Below, piece by piece: positions 22,501 to 28,599 of a stretch of 64,000 nt of DNA. Each line of letters begins with the position of its first letter. Position 1 is the stretch's first letter. The notes under the pieces are model-generated. The model saw nothing but the letters and a program-made list of their open reading frames with translations, was not told the DNA's origin and did not search any database. The DNA lies in assembly GCF_003265705.1 (NCBI RefSeq), contig NW_020313288.1, positions 239,210 through 303,209 on the forward strand. The letters run 5' to 3'. This DNA comes from Callorhinus ursinus (taxonomy: Eukaryota > Chordata > Mammalia > Carnivora > Otariidae). The position numbers and the translations under genes were made by a program.

Positions 22501-25033
22501 GATGAGCGCTGACATTTTCTTGTCAACATTTAATTTTTGTACGTTTAAATTTTTATATAATCTCAAACCTTACAGGGAAATTGCAGAGCAGTAGAACACA
22601 GTTCCATATTTCTACCCAAATTCACTGTCAGCCTTTTCCTCCAAATACACCTATCACATACACATACATATGTTTATGTATTTCTTTTTTTCTCTCTCTC
22701 TTTCTTTATTTTTTCAGCTTTAATGAGATGTAACTGACCTAACATTGTGTAAGTGTAAGGTGTATAATGTAATGATTCGATGTATGCATATATTGGGAAA
22801 TGATCACCGTAATCAAGTTCCTTAACACGTCCATTATCTCACATAGGTTTTTTTTTTTAAAGATGTTATTTATTTATTTGAAAGAGAGAGACAGAGATAG
22901 CGAGAGGGAGCACAAGTGGGGAGGAGGGGGAGAAGCAAGGTTCCCGCTGAGCAGGGAGCCCGATGTGGGGCTTGATCCCAGGCCCCTGAGATCATGACCC
23001 GAGCAGAAGGCAGACGCTTAACCAACTGGGCTGCCAGTCGTCCAAGCCACTTGTAAATATACAATTTAGGATCGTTAACCACGGGATGTTTTTATGGACA
23101 TAGATAGCAGTCCGTTGGCCAGAACCCAATCACATGGCCACACTTGTGAAGGAAGGAACCTGGTGAGTGTAATCTTAGCTCCGAGCCTTGGAGAAACAGA
23201 ACATGGATTCGCTGATGTGCTCACAAATCTTTTGGCAGAGCTTCCTGCCCCCCCCCCCCCCCCCCCATATGCCACCTTGATCCTTCATTTTCCCCAACCC
23301 CCAGTACCCGTGCTAGGCTCCCTTCCATGTCGTCCCACTGACCGGCTTCCTCCTTCCCCACAGATCTCGCATAAGCACGAGGACTGTCTGTCCTTCAAAG
23401 TGCACCAGTACTTTAGTGTGGGGTTGATCCAGCCTGGATCGGTCAAGGTGTACTCCTATTACAACCTGGGTGAGCAGCCGACCTAGGAGCTGGGGTTTGA
23501 GGGTCCCAGGGATCCGAAAGGTGGGGGTCTGAGGGTCCCAGGGTTGGGGACTTGCCATCTCCAGGTCTGAGGGACTGGAGTTGGGAATCCGAGCCCCCCC
23601 GGCTCTCTGGGCTGAAGACCCTAGCCCTCTGACCATTCCACACCACTCTGCCCACAGATGAGAATTGCGTCCGGTTCTACCACCCAGAGAAGGAAGACGG
23701 GTTGCTGAGCAAGCTCTGCCACCAGGACATGTGCCGCTGCGCTGAGGGTGGGCGCAAAGGGGCGGGGAAGGGGTGGCCACACCCACGTGACCCTCCTTCC
23801 ATGGGGGGGGACCCAAGGGGCTCTGAAAGCCCACATCCAGAGGGACAGGCCCAGGAGTGGGGGGCCCTGGATGAGACGTGGGCTATAACCATGCCCCCTA
23901 CTCATCCACCCCACAGAGAACTGCTTCATGCACCAGGTGGACAAGGTCACCCAGGAGTACCGGCTGGACAAGGCCTGTGAGCCCGGCGTAGACTACGGTA
24001 AGTGGGTTCACGCACAGGGGAGCGTGTGTGAGCAACCGTGTGTGTGTGTAGCTGTGGTGCATGTGTGGCTGCAGGTGCGGGCAATGTGTGTGTGTGTAAA
24101 TGTGCTGTGGGGGGCCATGATTGCATGGGAACCATGGTAATGAACGGGCTGGGTGTGTGCAAGGATCCAAGTGGATGTGGTCGTATGCCGGGTGGTGTGT
24201 GTGACTGCGAGGTTGTAGTTGTGCTGAGCCAGGGAGATATGAGACAGTGGTTGTGGGTGACTGTGGACGGGAATAGGCGTGGTCGTGCCTCTGACTGTAG
24301 TTGCGGGTGGCTGTGTGTAGGATCGTGTGTGGCGGGAGGGTTGCTGGGGGGCAGGGACTGTCGCAGGCCTGGCTGTGATCCTGCGTGTGTCTGCTTGGGC
24401 AGGGGTGGGAGGAGCGGTGCCATGTGCCCAGGTGCACTTGCAGGGGAGGGTGACCCCCATGGCCCTCCCCCCCCCCGCAGTGTACAAGACCAGGCTCCTC
24501 AGGAAGGAGCCCTCAGACGACTTTGACGAATACATCATGGTCATCGAGCAGATCATCAAATCAGGTCAGCCCTGCACTTTGTCTTCTGCCTTCCTGCCCC
24601 CTTCTTCCGGGTTCCCTCCCACCGCCTTCCGGCTCAGCTCCGCTTGGCCTCCCCTCCAGGCTCCGATGAGGTGCGGGTTGCCCAGGAGCGCAGGTTCATC
24701 AGCCACATCAAGTGCAGAGAAGCCCTGAAGCTGCAGGAGGGGAAACACTACCTAATGTGGGGCATCTCCTCTGACCTGTGGGGAGAGAAACCCAAGTGAG
24801 TGCCAGCCCGGTGCCTGCCCAGGGTCACCCCTGCCTGCCCTTCCCCGGCCCTGCCCCTGACTTTCCTGACTCCCCCCGTCCTCCCCCCCAGCATCAGCTA
24901 CATCATCGGGAAGGACACATGGGTGGAGCTCTGGCCTCAGGCCGAAGAATGCCAGGATGAGGGGAATGAGAAACAGTGCCAACACTTGGCCAGCTTCGCT
25001 GAGAACATGATCGTCTTTGGCTGTCCCAACTGA
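3521..25033 (+). CDS. C3: Complement component C3, 3' part (exons 18-41; 5' end outside window)
   Basis: This is the C-terminal half of complement C3, the secreted thioester protein whose C3b form attaches covalently to targets and is cut by factor I to iC3b and C3dg. Twenty-four coding exons, all with AG/GT borders and consistent phase, give 2744 nt and 913 full residues plus one split codon. In-window residue n corresponds to human prepro residue n+749 up to about residue 1400. On that scale the thioester GCGEQ has Cys1010, the catalytic His1126 is in VIHQEM, and the sequons NKT (939) and NIS (about 1617) are present. Domains in order: alpha' N-terminal region, end of MG6, MG7, CUB first part, thioester domain, CUB second part, MG8, C345C. 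The protein is one residue shorter than human, in exon 38. The window opens inside intron 17, so the beta chain and anaphylatoxin domain are not seen. Exon numbers assume the human 41-exon layout, which the count from the 3' end supports. Confidence 0.98.
3906..3991 (+). CDS. C3: C3 exon 19 (MG6/MG7)
   Basis: 86 nt, phase 1 in and phase 1 out, encoding [18 protein letters not shown] and then [10 protein letters not shown]. It is near-identical to mammalian C3 at this position. Acceptor atccag, donor gtgaga. Confidence 0.96.
4142..4425 (-). mobile_element. Old L1 3' UTR fragment, antisense
   Basis: The segment reads like antisense L1M 3' UTR (gcagttttagggtcacag, cattagggttcactc-like, then tatccaccattgcagtatc). 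It lies in C3 intron 19. Confidence 0.75.
4880..5042 (-). mobile_element. CAN-SINE, antisense
   Basis: Antisense tRNA-Lys-derived SINE: GA-rich tract, agaagcag, C-run, gctgagtaggg, atcatgacctgagctg, then a decayed head ending ccccccaggggcccc. No A-tail is kept on its left side. Confidence 0.9.
5094..5232. mobile_element. MER5A-like hAT-Charlie fragment
   Basis: The order gggagtttgttagaaattcag, then gactcagaacctgcatctt matches the MER5A nonautonomous element. Its ends are decayed. Confidence 0.65.
5490..5625 (-). mobile_element. MIR fragment, antisense
   Basis: Antisense MIR core: aatgctcacaaccacc, ggtactattattctcc, gaagccagggaaggaaggtgac and cttgcccaagatcactg. Confidence 0.75.
5640..6070 (-). 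mobile_element. Old L1 3' UTR fragment, split by a SINE
   Basis: An antisense L1 3' UTR like that at 4142-4425 runs up to tacattatt at about 5793. It resumes with the same tacattatt after the SINE, near 6002. The repeated bases are the SINE's target-site duplication. Confidence 0.75.
5812..5998 (-). mobile_element. CAN-SINE, antisense, inserted in L1
   Basis: Nearly complete antisense SINE from ttaagatttactagagag to gagccacccaggcgcccc. It splits an older L1 fragment and is flanked by a tacattatt duplication. Confidence 0.93.
6372..6480 (+). mobile_element. Short CAN-SINE, sense
   Basis: Head ggggcatctggctggctcag, then the tRNA-related body with gttcgagcccc (B box) and an A-rich tail. It belongs to the short subfamily without the TC-rich tract. 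Confidence 0.88.
6899..7019 (+). mobile_element. Short CAN-SINE, sense
   Basis: Head ggggcgcctggctggctcag, B box gttcaagctcc and an aaaagaaaag tail. An imperfect duplication, aaaggaataggtga / aaaggagtagatga, flanks it. Confidence 0.88.
7298..7420 (-). mobile_element. Short CAN-SINE, antisense
   Basis: T-run, ttaagattttaattc, caaactcacaaccccgag, then gactgagccggccgggtac. The short subfamily in reverse. Confidence 0.88.
7545..7640 (-). mobile_element. L1M 3' end fragment, antisense
   Basis: aattgaggtattattcaca, taccacaaaagtcaccc and gtgtacagttcagggg are antisense L1M 3' end sequence. Confidence 0.7.
8036..8178 (+). CDS. C3: C3 exon 20 (MG7)
   Basis: 143 nt. It encodes [19 protein letters not shown] followed by the conserved [17 protein letters not shown] strand of MG7. 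The donor is gtgggt. The intron before it is 4.0 kb and repeat-rich. Confidence 0.97.
8279..8491 (+). CDS. C3: C3 exon 21 (MG7)
   Basis: 213 nt, 71 codons in phase 0. It encodes [12 protein letters not shown], then [19 protein letters not shown] and [14 protein letters not shown], completing MG7. The preceding intron is only 100 bp. Confidence 0.97.
8824..9012 (-). mobile_element. CAN-SINE, antisense (C3 intron 21)
   Basis: A full antisense copy from ttttaaagattttattta to gagccacccaggtgcccc. The reverse T-run gives a polypyrimidine-like tract on the C3 transcript. Confidence 0.94.
9330..9521 (-). mobile_element. CAN-SINE, antisense (C3 intron 21)
   Basis: A full antisense copy, close to consensus (gattttatttatttatttg through ccacccaggtgccc). 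It is about 300 bp from the previous copy in the same orientation. Confidence 0.94.
9674..9956. repeat. 18 bp perfect inverted repeat
   Basis: ttaaagtagttgaaaaaa at 9674-9691 is the exact reverse complement of 9939-9956. A SINE inserted between the arms, so the original spacing was about 130 bp. It could be the termini of an unnamed DNA element or a chance A/T-rich inversion. Confidence 0.7.
9813..9927 (-). mobile_element. Short CAN-SINE, antisense, with TSD
   Basis: The short subfamily in reverse, flanked by the direct duplication ccaaactcattttttt at about 9802 and about 9928. Confidence 0.9.
10038..10120 (-). mobile_element. Short CAN-SINE fragment, antisense
   Basis: T-run, taagctgcaactcacaac, gatcaagagtcacatgctc and ccagccaggggtccc. 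The central part is shortened. Confidence 0.8.
10575..10875. mobile_element. MIR remnants
   Basis: tgtgtgccaggcattgtgct and later gttgggcaagtgacttcacc and gaggttaagtaactgac are MIR core and tail pieces in mixed order, with an internal A-run. An L2 or MIR3 origin for part of it is possible. Confidence 0.6.
11002..11068 (+). CDS. C3: C3 exon 22 (CUB, third factor I site region)
   Basis: 67 nt encoding [14 protein letters not shown] and then LNPEEKGQ. The NKT sequon matches human Asn939. The last full residue, Gln (codon 11065-11067), aligns with human Arg954, the P1 residue of the factor I cut that releases C3dg. The acceptor tract is C-rich and ends ttcag; the donor is gtgagt. Confidence 0.94.
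11166..11252 (+). CDS. C3: C3 exon 23 (CUB to thioester domain)
   Basis: 87 nt encoding [20 protein letters not shown] and then SETKILLQ. The DLSDQVPDT block is conserved and opens the thioester (C3d) domain. The residues just before it differ from human but keep the length. The preceding intron is 97 bp. Confidence 0.95.
11535..11690 (+). mobile_element. MIR fragment
   Basis: ggtttcctcgtctgtgatgg, gggttgttgagaggattaaa and tgagatactagatg follow the MIR sense consensus, in C3 intron 23. Confidence 0.7.
11975..12178 (+). CDS. C3: C3 exon 24 (thioester site)
   Basis: 204 nt, 67 full codons. It carries the internal thioester motif GCGEQ at 12049-12063, followed by [16 protein letters not shown], so the Cys and Gln of the thioester are both intact. 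The C3d acidic patch residues upstream (EDAIDGE) are also kept. The donor is GTGCGC, a poor match to consensus, as only the GT is canonical. Confidence 0.97.
12674..12749 (+). CDS. C3: C3 exon 25 (thioester domain)
   Basis: 76 nt encoding [20 protein letters not shown] and then ESST plus a split Trp codon. Acceptor cctgcag, donor gtgagt. The 495 bp intron before it is strongly pyrimidine-rich. Confidence 0.96.
13049..13208 (+). CDS. C3: C3 exon 26 (thioester domain, catalytic His)
   Basis: 160 nt, 53 codons. It encodes [19 protein letters not shown] through [16 protein letters not shown]. The His of VIHQEM (codon 13194-13196) is the residue that turns the released thioester into a short-lived acyl-imidazole with specificity for hydroxyls (human His1126). 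Donor gtaaga. Confidence 0.97.
13385..13615. mobile_element. MER5A-like element carrying a (CA)n
   Basis: The order gctgtggttctccc, cagcatcacctgcaaacttg, gaatcagaaactttaggggc, then tagagaatcactgcc matches MER5A. A (CA)n run at about 13533-13577 sits inside it in C3 intron 26. Confidence 0.75.
13640..14015. mobile_element. L2 fragment
   Basis: The stretch ctgtatggaaagctccatga, cttatccacagcaccagc and gtgaatgaatgg is the typical L2 3' end. Confidence 0.6.
14144..14242 (+). CDS. C3: C3 exon 27 (thioester domain)
   Basis: 99 nt, 33 codons in phase 0, encoding [20 protein letters not shown] and then [13 protein letters not shown]. Acceptor ctctag, donor gtaagt. Confidence 0.96.
14400..14530 (-). 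mobile_element. MIR fragment, antisense
   Basis: tcctgtaatccttgtaagag, tacagaagagaaaactgag and acacaaagagatg are antisense MIR. Confidence 0.7.
14735..14924 (-). mobile_element. CAN-SINE, antisense
   Basis: A full antisense copy (tttttaagatttatttactt to taagccacccagacgtccc) in C3 intron 27. Confidence 0.93.
15556..15668 (+). mobile_element. CAN-SINE, 5'-truncated, sense
   Basis: It starts in the body at gggctccctgctcagcgggg and runs through the TC-rich tract to caaataaataaaatcttt. The tRNA head is missing. Confidence 0.88.
15669..16507. other. C3 intron 27 remainder with a duplicated segment
   Basis: No exon. A ~50 bp segment beginning ttgaaattggccat occurs twice in the same direction, at about 15901-15950 and about 16167-16220. 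This points to an old dispersed element or local duplication I cannot name. The acceptor of exon 28 follows. Confidence 0.55.
16508..16664 (+). CDS. C3: C3 exon 28 (thioester domain)
   Basis: 157 nt encoding [20 protein letters not shown] and then [20 protein letters not shown]. Acceptor ttatag, donor gtgagg. Confidence 0.96.
16862..17110 (+). mobile_element. MIR element
   Basis: gttgagcacttgctatgacc, caaatcccactctgccat, gaacctctctggacctcatc and gggtggttgtgaaaattgaa follow MIR in sense. Confidence 0.75.
17215..18153. other. C3 intron 28 remainder
   Basis: A 160-residue open frame (17207-17689) is present but has no recognisable domain, no C3 homology and poor codon bias. From about 17690 the sequence reads as non-coding, A/G-rich intron. 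No named repeat is evident. Confidence 0.5.
18154..18317 (+). CDS. C3: C3 exon 29 (thioester domain end to CUB)
   Basis: 164 nt, 54 full codons. It encodes [20 protein letters not shown], then [20 protein letters not shown] and TQ. The segment is very well conserved in mammalian C3. Donor gtaagt. Confidence 0.97.
18440..19132 (+). repeat. ~57 bp degenerate minisatellite with repeated TTCTAG acceptors
   Basis: About twelve decayed units spaced mostly 51-62 bp apart start with gggttctag or variants, at 18476, 18527, 18612, 18667, 18726, 18761, 18818, 18875, 18935, 18991, 19062 and 19124. After the tag most continue like ccacattctcagtg, then ccccaggctcc, then a pyrimidine-rich stretch. The last unit is the true acceptor of exon 30, and the exon start resembles the unit. 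A ten-N gap interrupts the array. Confidence 0.85.
18582..18591. other. Assembly gap (10 N)
   Basis: Ten N lie between two near-identical stretches (atgctacctcgtcttcctg before, atgctagctcgtcttcctg after). The tandem array was probably not resolved here, and the true length is unknown. Confidence 0.98.
19133..19291 (+). CDS. C3: C3 exon 30 (CUB, factor I sites 1 and 2)
   Basis: 159 nt, 53 codons in phase 0. It encodes [20 protein letters not shown], then [11 protein letters not shown] and SASLLRSEE. Arg1303 (codon 19229-19231) is followed by Asn, where human C3 has Ser. The second factor I site, LLR/SEE at Arg1320, is intact. The acceptor gggttctag resembles a unit of the minisatellite filling the upstream intron. 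Confidence 0.96.
19432..19491 (+). CDS. C3: C3 exon 31 (CUB/MG8)
   Basis: 60 nt, 20 codons: [20 protein letters not shown]. This is a short exon between clean splice sites (ccctgcag and gtaagg) at the expected place. Confidence 0.95.
19614..19704 (+). CDS. C3: C3 exon 32 (MG8)
   Basis: 91 nt encoding [20 protein letters not shown] and then [10 protein letters not shown] plus one base. The donor is gtaaaa, which lacks the usual G at +5. Acceptor caccag. Confidence 0.95.
19824..19875 (+). CDS. C3: C3 exon 33 (MG8)
   Basis: 52 nt, the smallest C3 exon seen here. It encodes [16 protein letters not shown] with split codons at both ends. Acceptor tttctag, donor gtaagt. Confidence 0.95.
19876..21311. 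other. C3 intron 33, unassigned CpG-bearing segment
   Basis: Part of 19930-20050 looks like antisense MIR. From about 20060 to 21100 the sequence is neither a repeat I recognise nor coding. It keeps scattered CpGs and includes a TGACGTGA and two ATTGG motifs between 20885 and 20938. Confidence 0.5.
21312..21399 (+). CDS. C3: C3 exon 34 (MG8)
   Basis: 88 nt encoding [20 protein letters not shown] and then [24 protein letters not shown] is a conserved C3 signature. Donor gtatga. Confidence 0.96.
21505..21594 (+). CDS. C3: C3 exon 35 (MG8)
   Basis: 90 nt, 30 codons in phase 0: [20 protein letters not shown] and then [10 protein letters not shown]. Acceptor ccccag, donor gtaagg. Confidence 0.96.
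21859..22047 (+). mobile_element. CAN-SINE, sense, with long TSD
   Basis: A full sense copy from gggcacctggggggctcag to the A-tail, flanked by a direct duplication aaaaaatcaggtgctca (about 21842 and about 22048). The clean duplication suggests a fairly recent insertion in C3 intron 35. Confidence 0.95.
22520..22848 (-). mobile_element. L1 fragments, antisense
   Basis: tctcaaaccttacaggg, ctttaatgagatgtaactga and gtgtaaggtgtataatgtaa are antisense L1M 3' sequence ending at the SINE. Confidence 0.65.
22849..23042 (-). mobile_element. CAN-SINE, antisense
   Basis: A full antisense copy from the T-run and aaagatgttatttatttat to actgggctgccagtcgtcc. Confidence 0.93.
23364..23469 (+). CDS. C3: C3 exon 36 (MG8 to C345C)
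   Basis: 106 nt encoding [20 protein letters not shown] and then [15 protein letters not shown] plus one base. Acceptor ccacag, donor gtgagc. Confidence 0.96.
23658..23747 (+). CDS. C3: C3 exon 37 (linker to C345C)
   Basis: 90 nt encoding [20 protein letters not shown] and then HQDMCRCAE. It carries four of the conserved Cys of the region. Donor gtgggc. Confidence 0.96.
23917..23997 (+). CDS. C3: C3 exon 38 (C345C)
   Basis: 81 nt encoding [20 protein letters not shown] and then EPGVDY. Compared with my memory of human C3 this exon is one codon shorter, between NCF and KVT. Donor gtaagt. Confidence 0.96.
24030..24440. repeat. TG-rich low-complexity tract (C3 intron 38)
   Basis: Short (TG)n runs at about 24038-24100, followed by several hundred bases dominated by tgtg and gggtg words. 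Probably an eroded microsatellite. Confidence 0.75.
24481..24564 (+). CDS. C3: C3 exon 39 (C345C)
   Basis: 84 nt encoding [20 protein letters not shown] and then IEQIIKS. The acceptor follows a C-run (ccgcag). The donor is gtcagc, with C at +3 in place of a purine, so it is weak. Confidence 0.95.
24660..24795 (+). CDS. C3: C3 exon 40 (C345C)
   Basis: 136 nt encoding [20 protein letters not shown] and then [16 protein letters not shown]. It ends with two bases of the Asn codon of the C-terminal NIS sequon. Donor gtgagt. Confidence 0.96.
24892..25033 (+). CDS. C3: C3 exon 41 (C-terminus and stop)
   Basis: 142 nt including TGA at 25031-25033. It encodes [16 protein letters not shown] through the typical C3 ending VFGCPN. 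The Asn completed across the junction with exon 40 forms NIS, equivalent to the glycosylated Asn1617 of human C3. Confidence 0.97.
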
Positions 25034-25053
25034 CCCCTCCCCGCGGTCCCCAC

Positions 25054-25059
25054 AATAAA
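25054..25059 (+). promoter_or_regulatory. C3: C3 poly(A) signal AATAAA
   Basis: A canonical AATAAA lies 21 bp after the stop codon and is followed by a GT-rich stretch (gttgtatgccatgtgtct). This gives a very short 3' UTR, as in other mammalian C3 genes. Confidence 0.9.
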
Positions 25060-25184
25060 GCCGCAGTTGTATGCCATGTGTCTCCCCATGTGGGAAGGTC
25101 TTTGAGAGGGAAAGAGGAAGCTGGGATCCCCCCTGCCCCCCCCGCCCCCGCGCCTCACCAGCAACTCGGCTCCATCCTGAAGCC

Positions 25185-25620
25185 ACACCTGGTTCCCGCT
25201 TGCTTCCCTCCTGCAGTCCACCTGCAGCGCCCGCCTCACCTGCACCTGCATCTCCCCTGCTTCTCAGCCTCAACCTTCTGTGGGTTCTCACCAGCAACTC
25301 ACTGCCCTTTCACCCCTTGCTTACCTGCCCCCTGACTGCATCCTCACCTGCATTCTTACCAATACTGTCATGGGAATCTTTACCTGCTGTCCCACCTACG
25401 CCCTGGATTGTATGCACCTGCATTTTGGGCATTCTCGCCTGGCCCACGCCTACATCTCCAACCGCAGGCTTGCCTGTATCTTTACCAACTCTCTTACCCA
25501 TACGCTCCCCTATCTTTCTTTCCACCTGCATCCTCACCTGTTCTCACCTTCATCCGTTTTTGCCCCTCACCGGCGGCTCACTCACGCACAACTCCGTTTG
25601 CTACCTCGCCTGCATCCCGC
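25185..25620. repeat. CACCTG-rich degenerate repeat 3' of C3
   Basis: A pyrimidine-rich stretch in which CACCTG and TACCTG recur (ccacctgcagc, cctcacctgcacctgcatc, tgcacctgcatttt, ccacctgcatcctcacctg). It looks like a decayed tandem repeat of a tcacctgcat-like unit. A 193-residue frame across it is low complexity and unlikely to be coding. Confidence 0.6.
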
Positions 25621-25635
25621 TTGCGGCGGCGGTGC

Positions 25636-25651
25636 CCAGGAGGGGGCGGTA
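25636..25651 (+). promoter_or_regulatory. Candidate CTCF site
   Basis: ccaggagggggcggta fits the CTCF core CCASYAGRKGGCRSYR at 15 of 16 positions. It lies in a short GC-rich, CpG-bearing patch between C3 and TNFSF14. Prediction from motif only. Confidence 0.4.
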
Positions 25652-25759
25652 GGGGGCAGGCCAGGCGCCGTTTCCGCGGGAGCTCCGGGTGAGTGAGCAA
25701 GCGAACGAACGAAAGGGAAGGTCTGAGTCAGCGGTCAAGGGGGGAGGTGCGGGGGCATC

Positions 25760-26555
25760 GTGGTCACAGCATCCCCAGAGCTGCGTGGAGGGCAGTAGCC
25801 ACAGGCAAATGGGTTCCCTGGCCGCCGAGGGGAACTGGGGTCCTAGACGCCTCCTCTGATTAATTGCGCCGCTAGGACTCTTGAGGGTGGGATCCATTCC
25901 CGGCTCTTGATGTGGTGATCACCGGAAAAGCCCTGAGCTTCACAGTCGCCCCTTCTCAGCCCCTTTCCCTTAAGACCCCCAGGTCCTGTAAACCCCACCT
26001 CCTGATTCCAGGAATACGGGGGAAATAGACTCACAGCCAGCAAACTCCCCCTCCAGCTCCTGATTGGCAGGGACCTCTGTCTGGGGGAGACTCAAAAAAT
26101 CCTCATCACTCACGAGGTGTCCCAGCCGACCTGCCCACACACCTTGATGTCTTTCTTCTTACTTCTTTTCTTGCTGATTTCCCCTTTCTTCTGCCCTGGG
26201 ATTCCTTTTCTTCCTTTCTTTAGCACCTGGGGTGTTGTTTTGATGGAGCACCTGTGGTTCCCAACCATGAGCAGCACAGACAGGGTCTTTGAAACTGACA
26301 TTCTAAGGACAGCATGGAGTTGATTTCAGACAGTGAGGATATCCGAAGAGGAAAGGAGAACAGGGCAATGTGAGCAACGTTGCCTACTGTGGGGCCCCCA
26401 GTATAGTCATTTAGATCCAATAATAACCATTTTCTGGGTCAACCTAGCTAGGGCATGGTTTAGTCAAACACCAGTGTAAATGTTGTTAGGTAGGTATTTT
26501 TAAGATGTGATTCACACCTACAATCAATTGACTTCCAGGCTACGCCTGATAACGT
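25760..26555. other. Intergenic, no gene seen
   Basis: No coding frame, RNA gene or confidently named repeat. A T/C-rich stretch lies at about 26150-26225. Confidence 0.5.
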
Positions 26556-26925
26556 GGGTGGGCCTTATCCAATCAGTTGAAGGGCGGCAGAGAAAAAATG
26601 AGGTTTCCTGAGGAAGAAGGAATTCAAGATAGCAGCATAGAAATTCTGCCTGAGTTTCTAGCCTTTAGACTCAAGACTGTGGCATCAACTCTTAACTGAA
26701 TCTTCAGCCTGCTGGCTTGTTCTGTGGATTTTTGACTTGCTAAACCCCACAGTCACATGAGTCAATTCCTGGGGTGCCCAGCTGGCTCAGTCAGTAGACC
26801 ATGCGACTGTTGATCTCAGAGCCATGAGTTCCAGCCCCACGTTGGGTGTGGAGCCTACTTAAAAACAAAACAGAACAAAACGAAAAACAAGAGCCAATTC
26901 CTTAAAATAAATTGTGTGTGTGTAG
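26556..26925 (+). mobile_element. LTR/MaLR-like fragment split by a SINE
   Basis: ttcagcctgctggcttg, then acttgctaaaccccacagtc and gagtcaattcct resemble the 3' part of a mammalian LTR ending gccaattccttaaaataaa. The SINE at 26771 interrupts it. Confidence 0.6.
26771..26890 (+). mobile_element. Short CAN-SINE, sense, with TSD
   Basis: Head ggggtgcccagctggctcag, a tRNA-like body and an A-rich tail. The duplication gagtcaattcct / gagccaattcct flanks it. Confidence 0.9.
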
Positions 26926-26937
26926 ACACAAAGATGA

Positions 26938-27013
26938 TAATGATAGATAGATGATAGATGATAGATAGATAGATAGATAGATAGATGATAGAAAGAAAGA
27001 AAAAAGAATAGAT
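26938..27013. repeat. (GATA)n microsatellite
   Basis: A run of gatagata with gaaa and gatg interruptions. Confidence 0.95.
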
Positions 27014-27018
27014 AGAGA

Positions 27019-27153
27019 GGGGTGCCTGGGTGGCTCAGTCGGTTAAGCATCCAACTCTTGATTTCAGCTCGGGTCATGATGTCAGGGTCATGAGACCAAG
27101 CCCCACATCGGGCTCCACGCTCAGCACAGAGTCTGCTTGGGATTCTCTCCTTG
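27019..27153 (+). mobile_element. CAN-SINE, 3'-truncated, sense
   Basis: Head ggggtgcctgggtggctcag and body to gagtctgcttgggattctctc. The TC tract and tail are missing. Confidence 0.9.
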
Positions 27154-27439
27154 ACAGCACGGGCCATGGAAGGTGGTGAGGTGCTGGCTGTTGGTCAGGG
27201 AGGTGGACACGGGGAGCAGAGTGGGCATCAGGCAGAGGAGGACACCCCTGGTGGGCATCTGCAGCTTGCTGAAGTGCTTTCTCTGGAGAGTTGTTGCTGT
27301 GCAGACAGAAGGGATGGCTGGATTTGGCCCACAGGGCATAATTAGTTAACCCCCTGTATGCTCGATGGGAAGCCATTGCAAGATTTTAAGCAGGGGAGAG
27401 ATGAAGTTTGGCATATGTGTTTAAAAAGCCAATGACCGC

Positions 27440-27975
27440 AGTTCCAATCCTAGCTAGATACCCAAAGACTTGGAACTGGTACCCAGACAAATACATGTGC
27501 ACCCATGCTCATCGCAGCGCTCTGCACGGTAGCCAAAGGGTGGAAACTGGAACATCCCTCCATGCATGAATGGACAAGCACAATGTGATGCATCCGTACA
27601 CTGGAACATCCCTCAGCCCTAACATGGAAGGGAGTGTGGGCACACACTACAGCGTGGATGAAACTTGAAAGCATTACATCCAGTGAAAGAAGCCAGACAC
27701 AAAAGACCACATATTGCATGTTTCCACTTTAATGAAATATCTGGCACGTCTCAAACAGGTGACTCCATGGAGCAGGAAAGCTGATGAGTGGTTGCCAGGG
27801 GCTGGGAAGCCTGGGGGATGAGGAGTGGATGCTTTATGGGAAGGGGCATACCTTTCGAGGCACTGGAGACATCTGGGAACTAGATAGATAGTGTAAATAT
27901 CCTAAATGCCACTGAGTTGCTCACCTTAAAATGGTTAGTTTTATGTTACATGAATTTCGCCTCCACAAAACAAAA
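27440..27975 (+). mobile_element. L1M 3' end, sense
   Basis: agttccaatcctagctagat, aaagaagccagacacaaaag and gagtggttgccaggggctgg, with a final ttaaaatggttagttttatg and an A-rich tail, follow the L1M 3' end. A (CAAAA)n stretch follows at 27965-28012. Confidence 0.8.
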
Positions 27976-28103
27976 CAAAATAAAACAAAACAAAACAAAA
28001 TAAAATAAAATACGCAAGCTCACACTAGGTAGAGGGCAGAGAAGGAATTATGAGGTGGCAAGAGGGGAAGAGACCATCGTACTGGAAACCACTATGAGTC
28101 TGA

Positions 28104-28330
28104 GCCAGAAATGGCTGGTCGAGCCGCTGTAACAAGACAACCTACACAGGGTGGGCGGGGGGAGCCTTAAACAACAGACATGTATTTCTCACAGTTCTGG
28201 AGGCTGGGGCTCTGAGGGGAAGGGGCCAACTTGGTCAGGTTCTGGTGAGGGCACTTGGTGAAGGTGGTGGCGGTGGGTACGTCCACAGGTGGCTGGGTTG
28301 AGATCTGGCTTGGAGACTGAATCACCAGGG
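28104..28330 (-). mobile_element. MLT1-like LTR fragment, antisense
   Basis: cttaaacaacagacatgtat, ttctcacagttctggaggct and ggttctggtgagggcac are antisense MaLR LTR sequence. Confidence 0.7.
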
Positions 28331-28483
28331 CTTGCTGATGCGTGGGATGTGAGGGACAAGAAAAGAAAGGGCTATTTAGGCCAATTCAGGGTACCCTCAG
28401 GATGACCCCCAGGCCTCAGTCTTAGTTAACCTCGTGACCAATGATTCTAGCACCTGACTCTGAGTTACCATTAAAACTTGCAT

Positions 28484-28562
28484 GCATGCATGCACACATG
28501 CACACACACTCACACACACCACGCATGCACCTGCATGTACACACCTGCACACACACACACAC
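28484..28562. repeat. (CA)n/(CATG)n-like simple repeat
   Basis: catgcatgcatgcacacatg, then runs of cacacaca. Alternating purine-pyrimidine throughout. Confidence 0.9.
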
Positions 28563-28599
28563 CCCACTCTCGTATTTCCCACTGCTCTTACTACCATCT

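Noticed and set aside
24008..24559. Thr/His-rich 183-residue minus-strand frame
   Set aside because: It comes from the TG-rich tract in C3 intron 38 read in reverse and covers part of exon 39 on the wrong strand.
25071..25652. 193-residue open frame just after C3
   Set aside because: It lies in a CACCTG/pyrimidine repeat, giving Pro/Ser/Leu-rich low complexity with no domain, and starts right after the C3 poly(A) signal.
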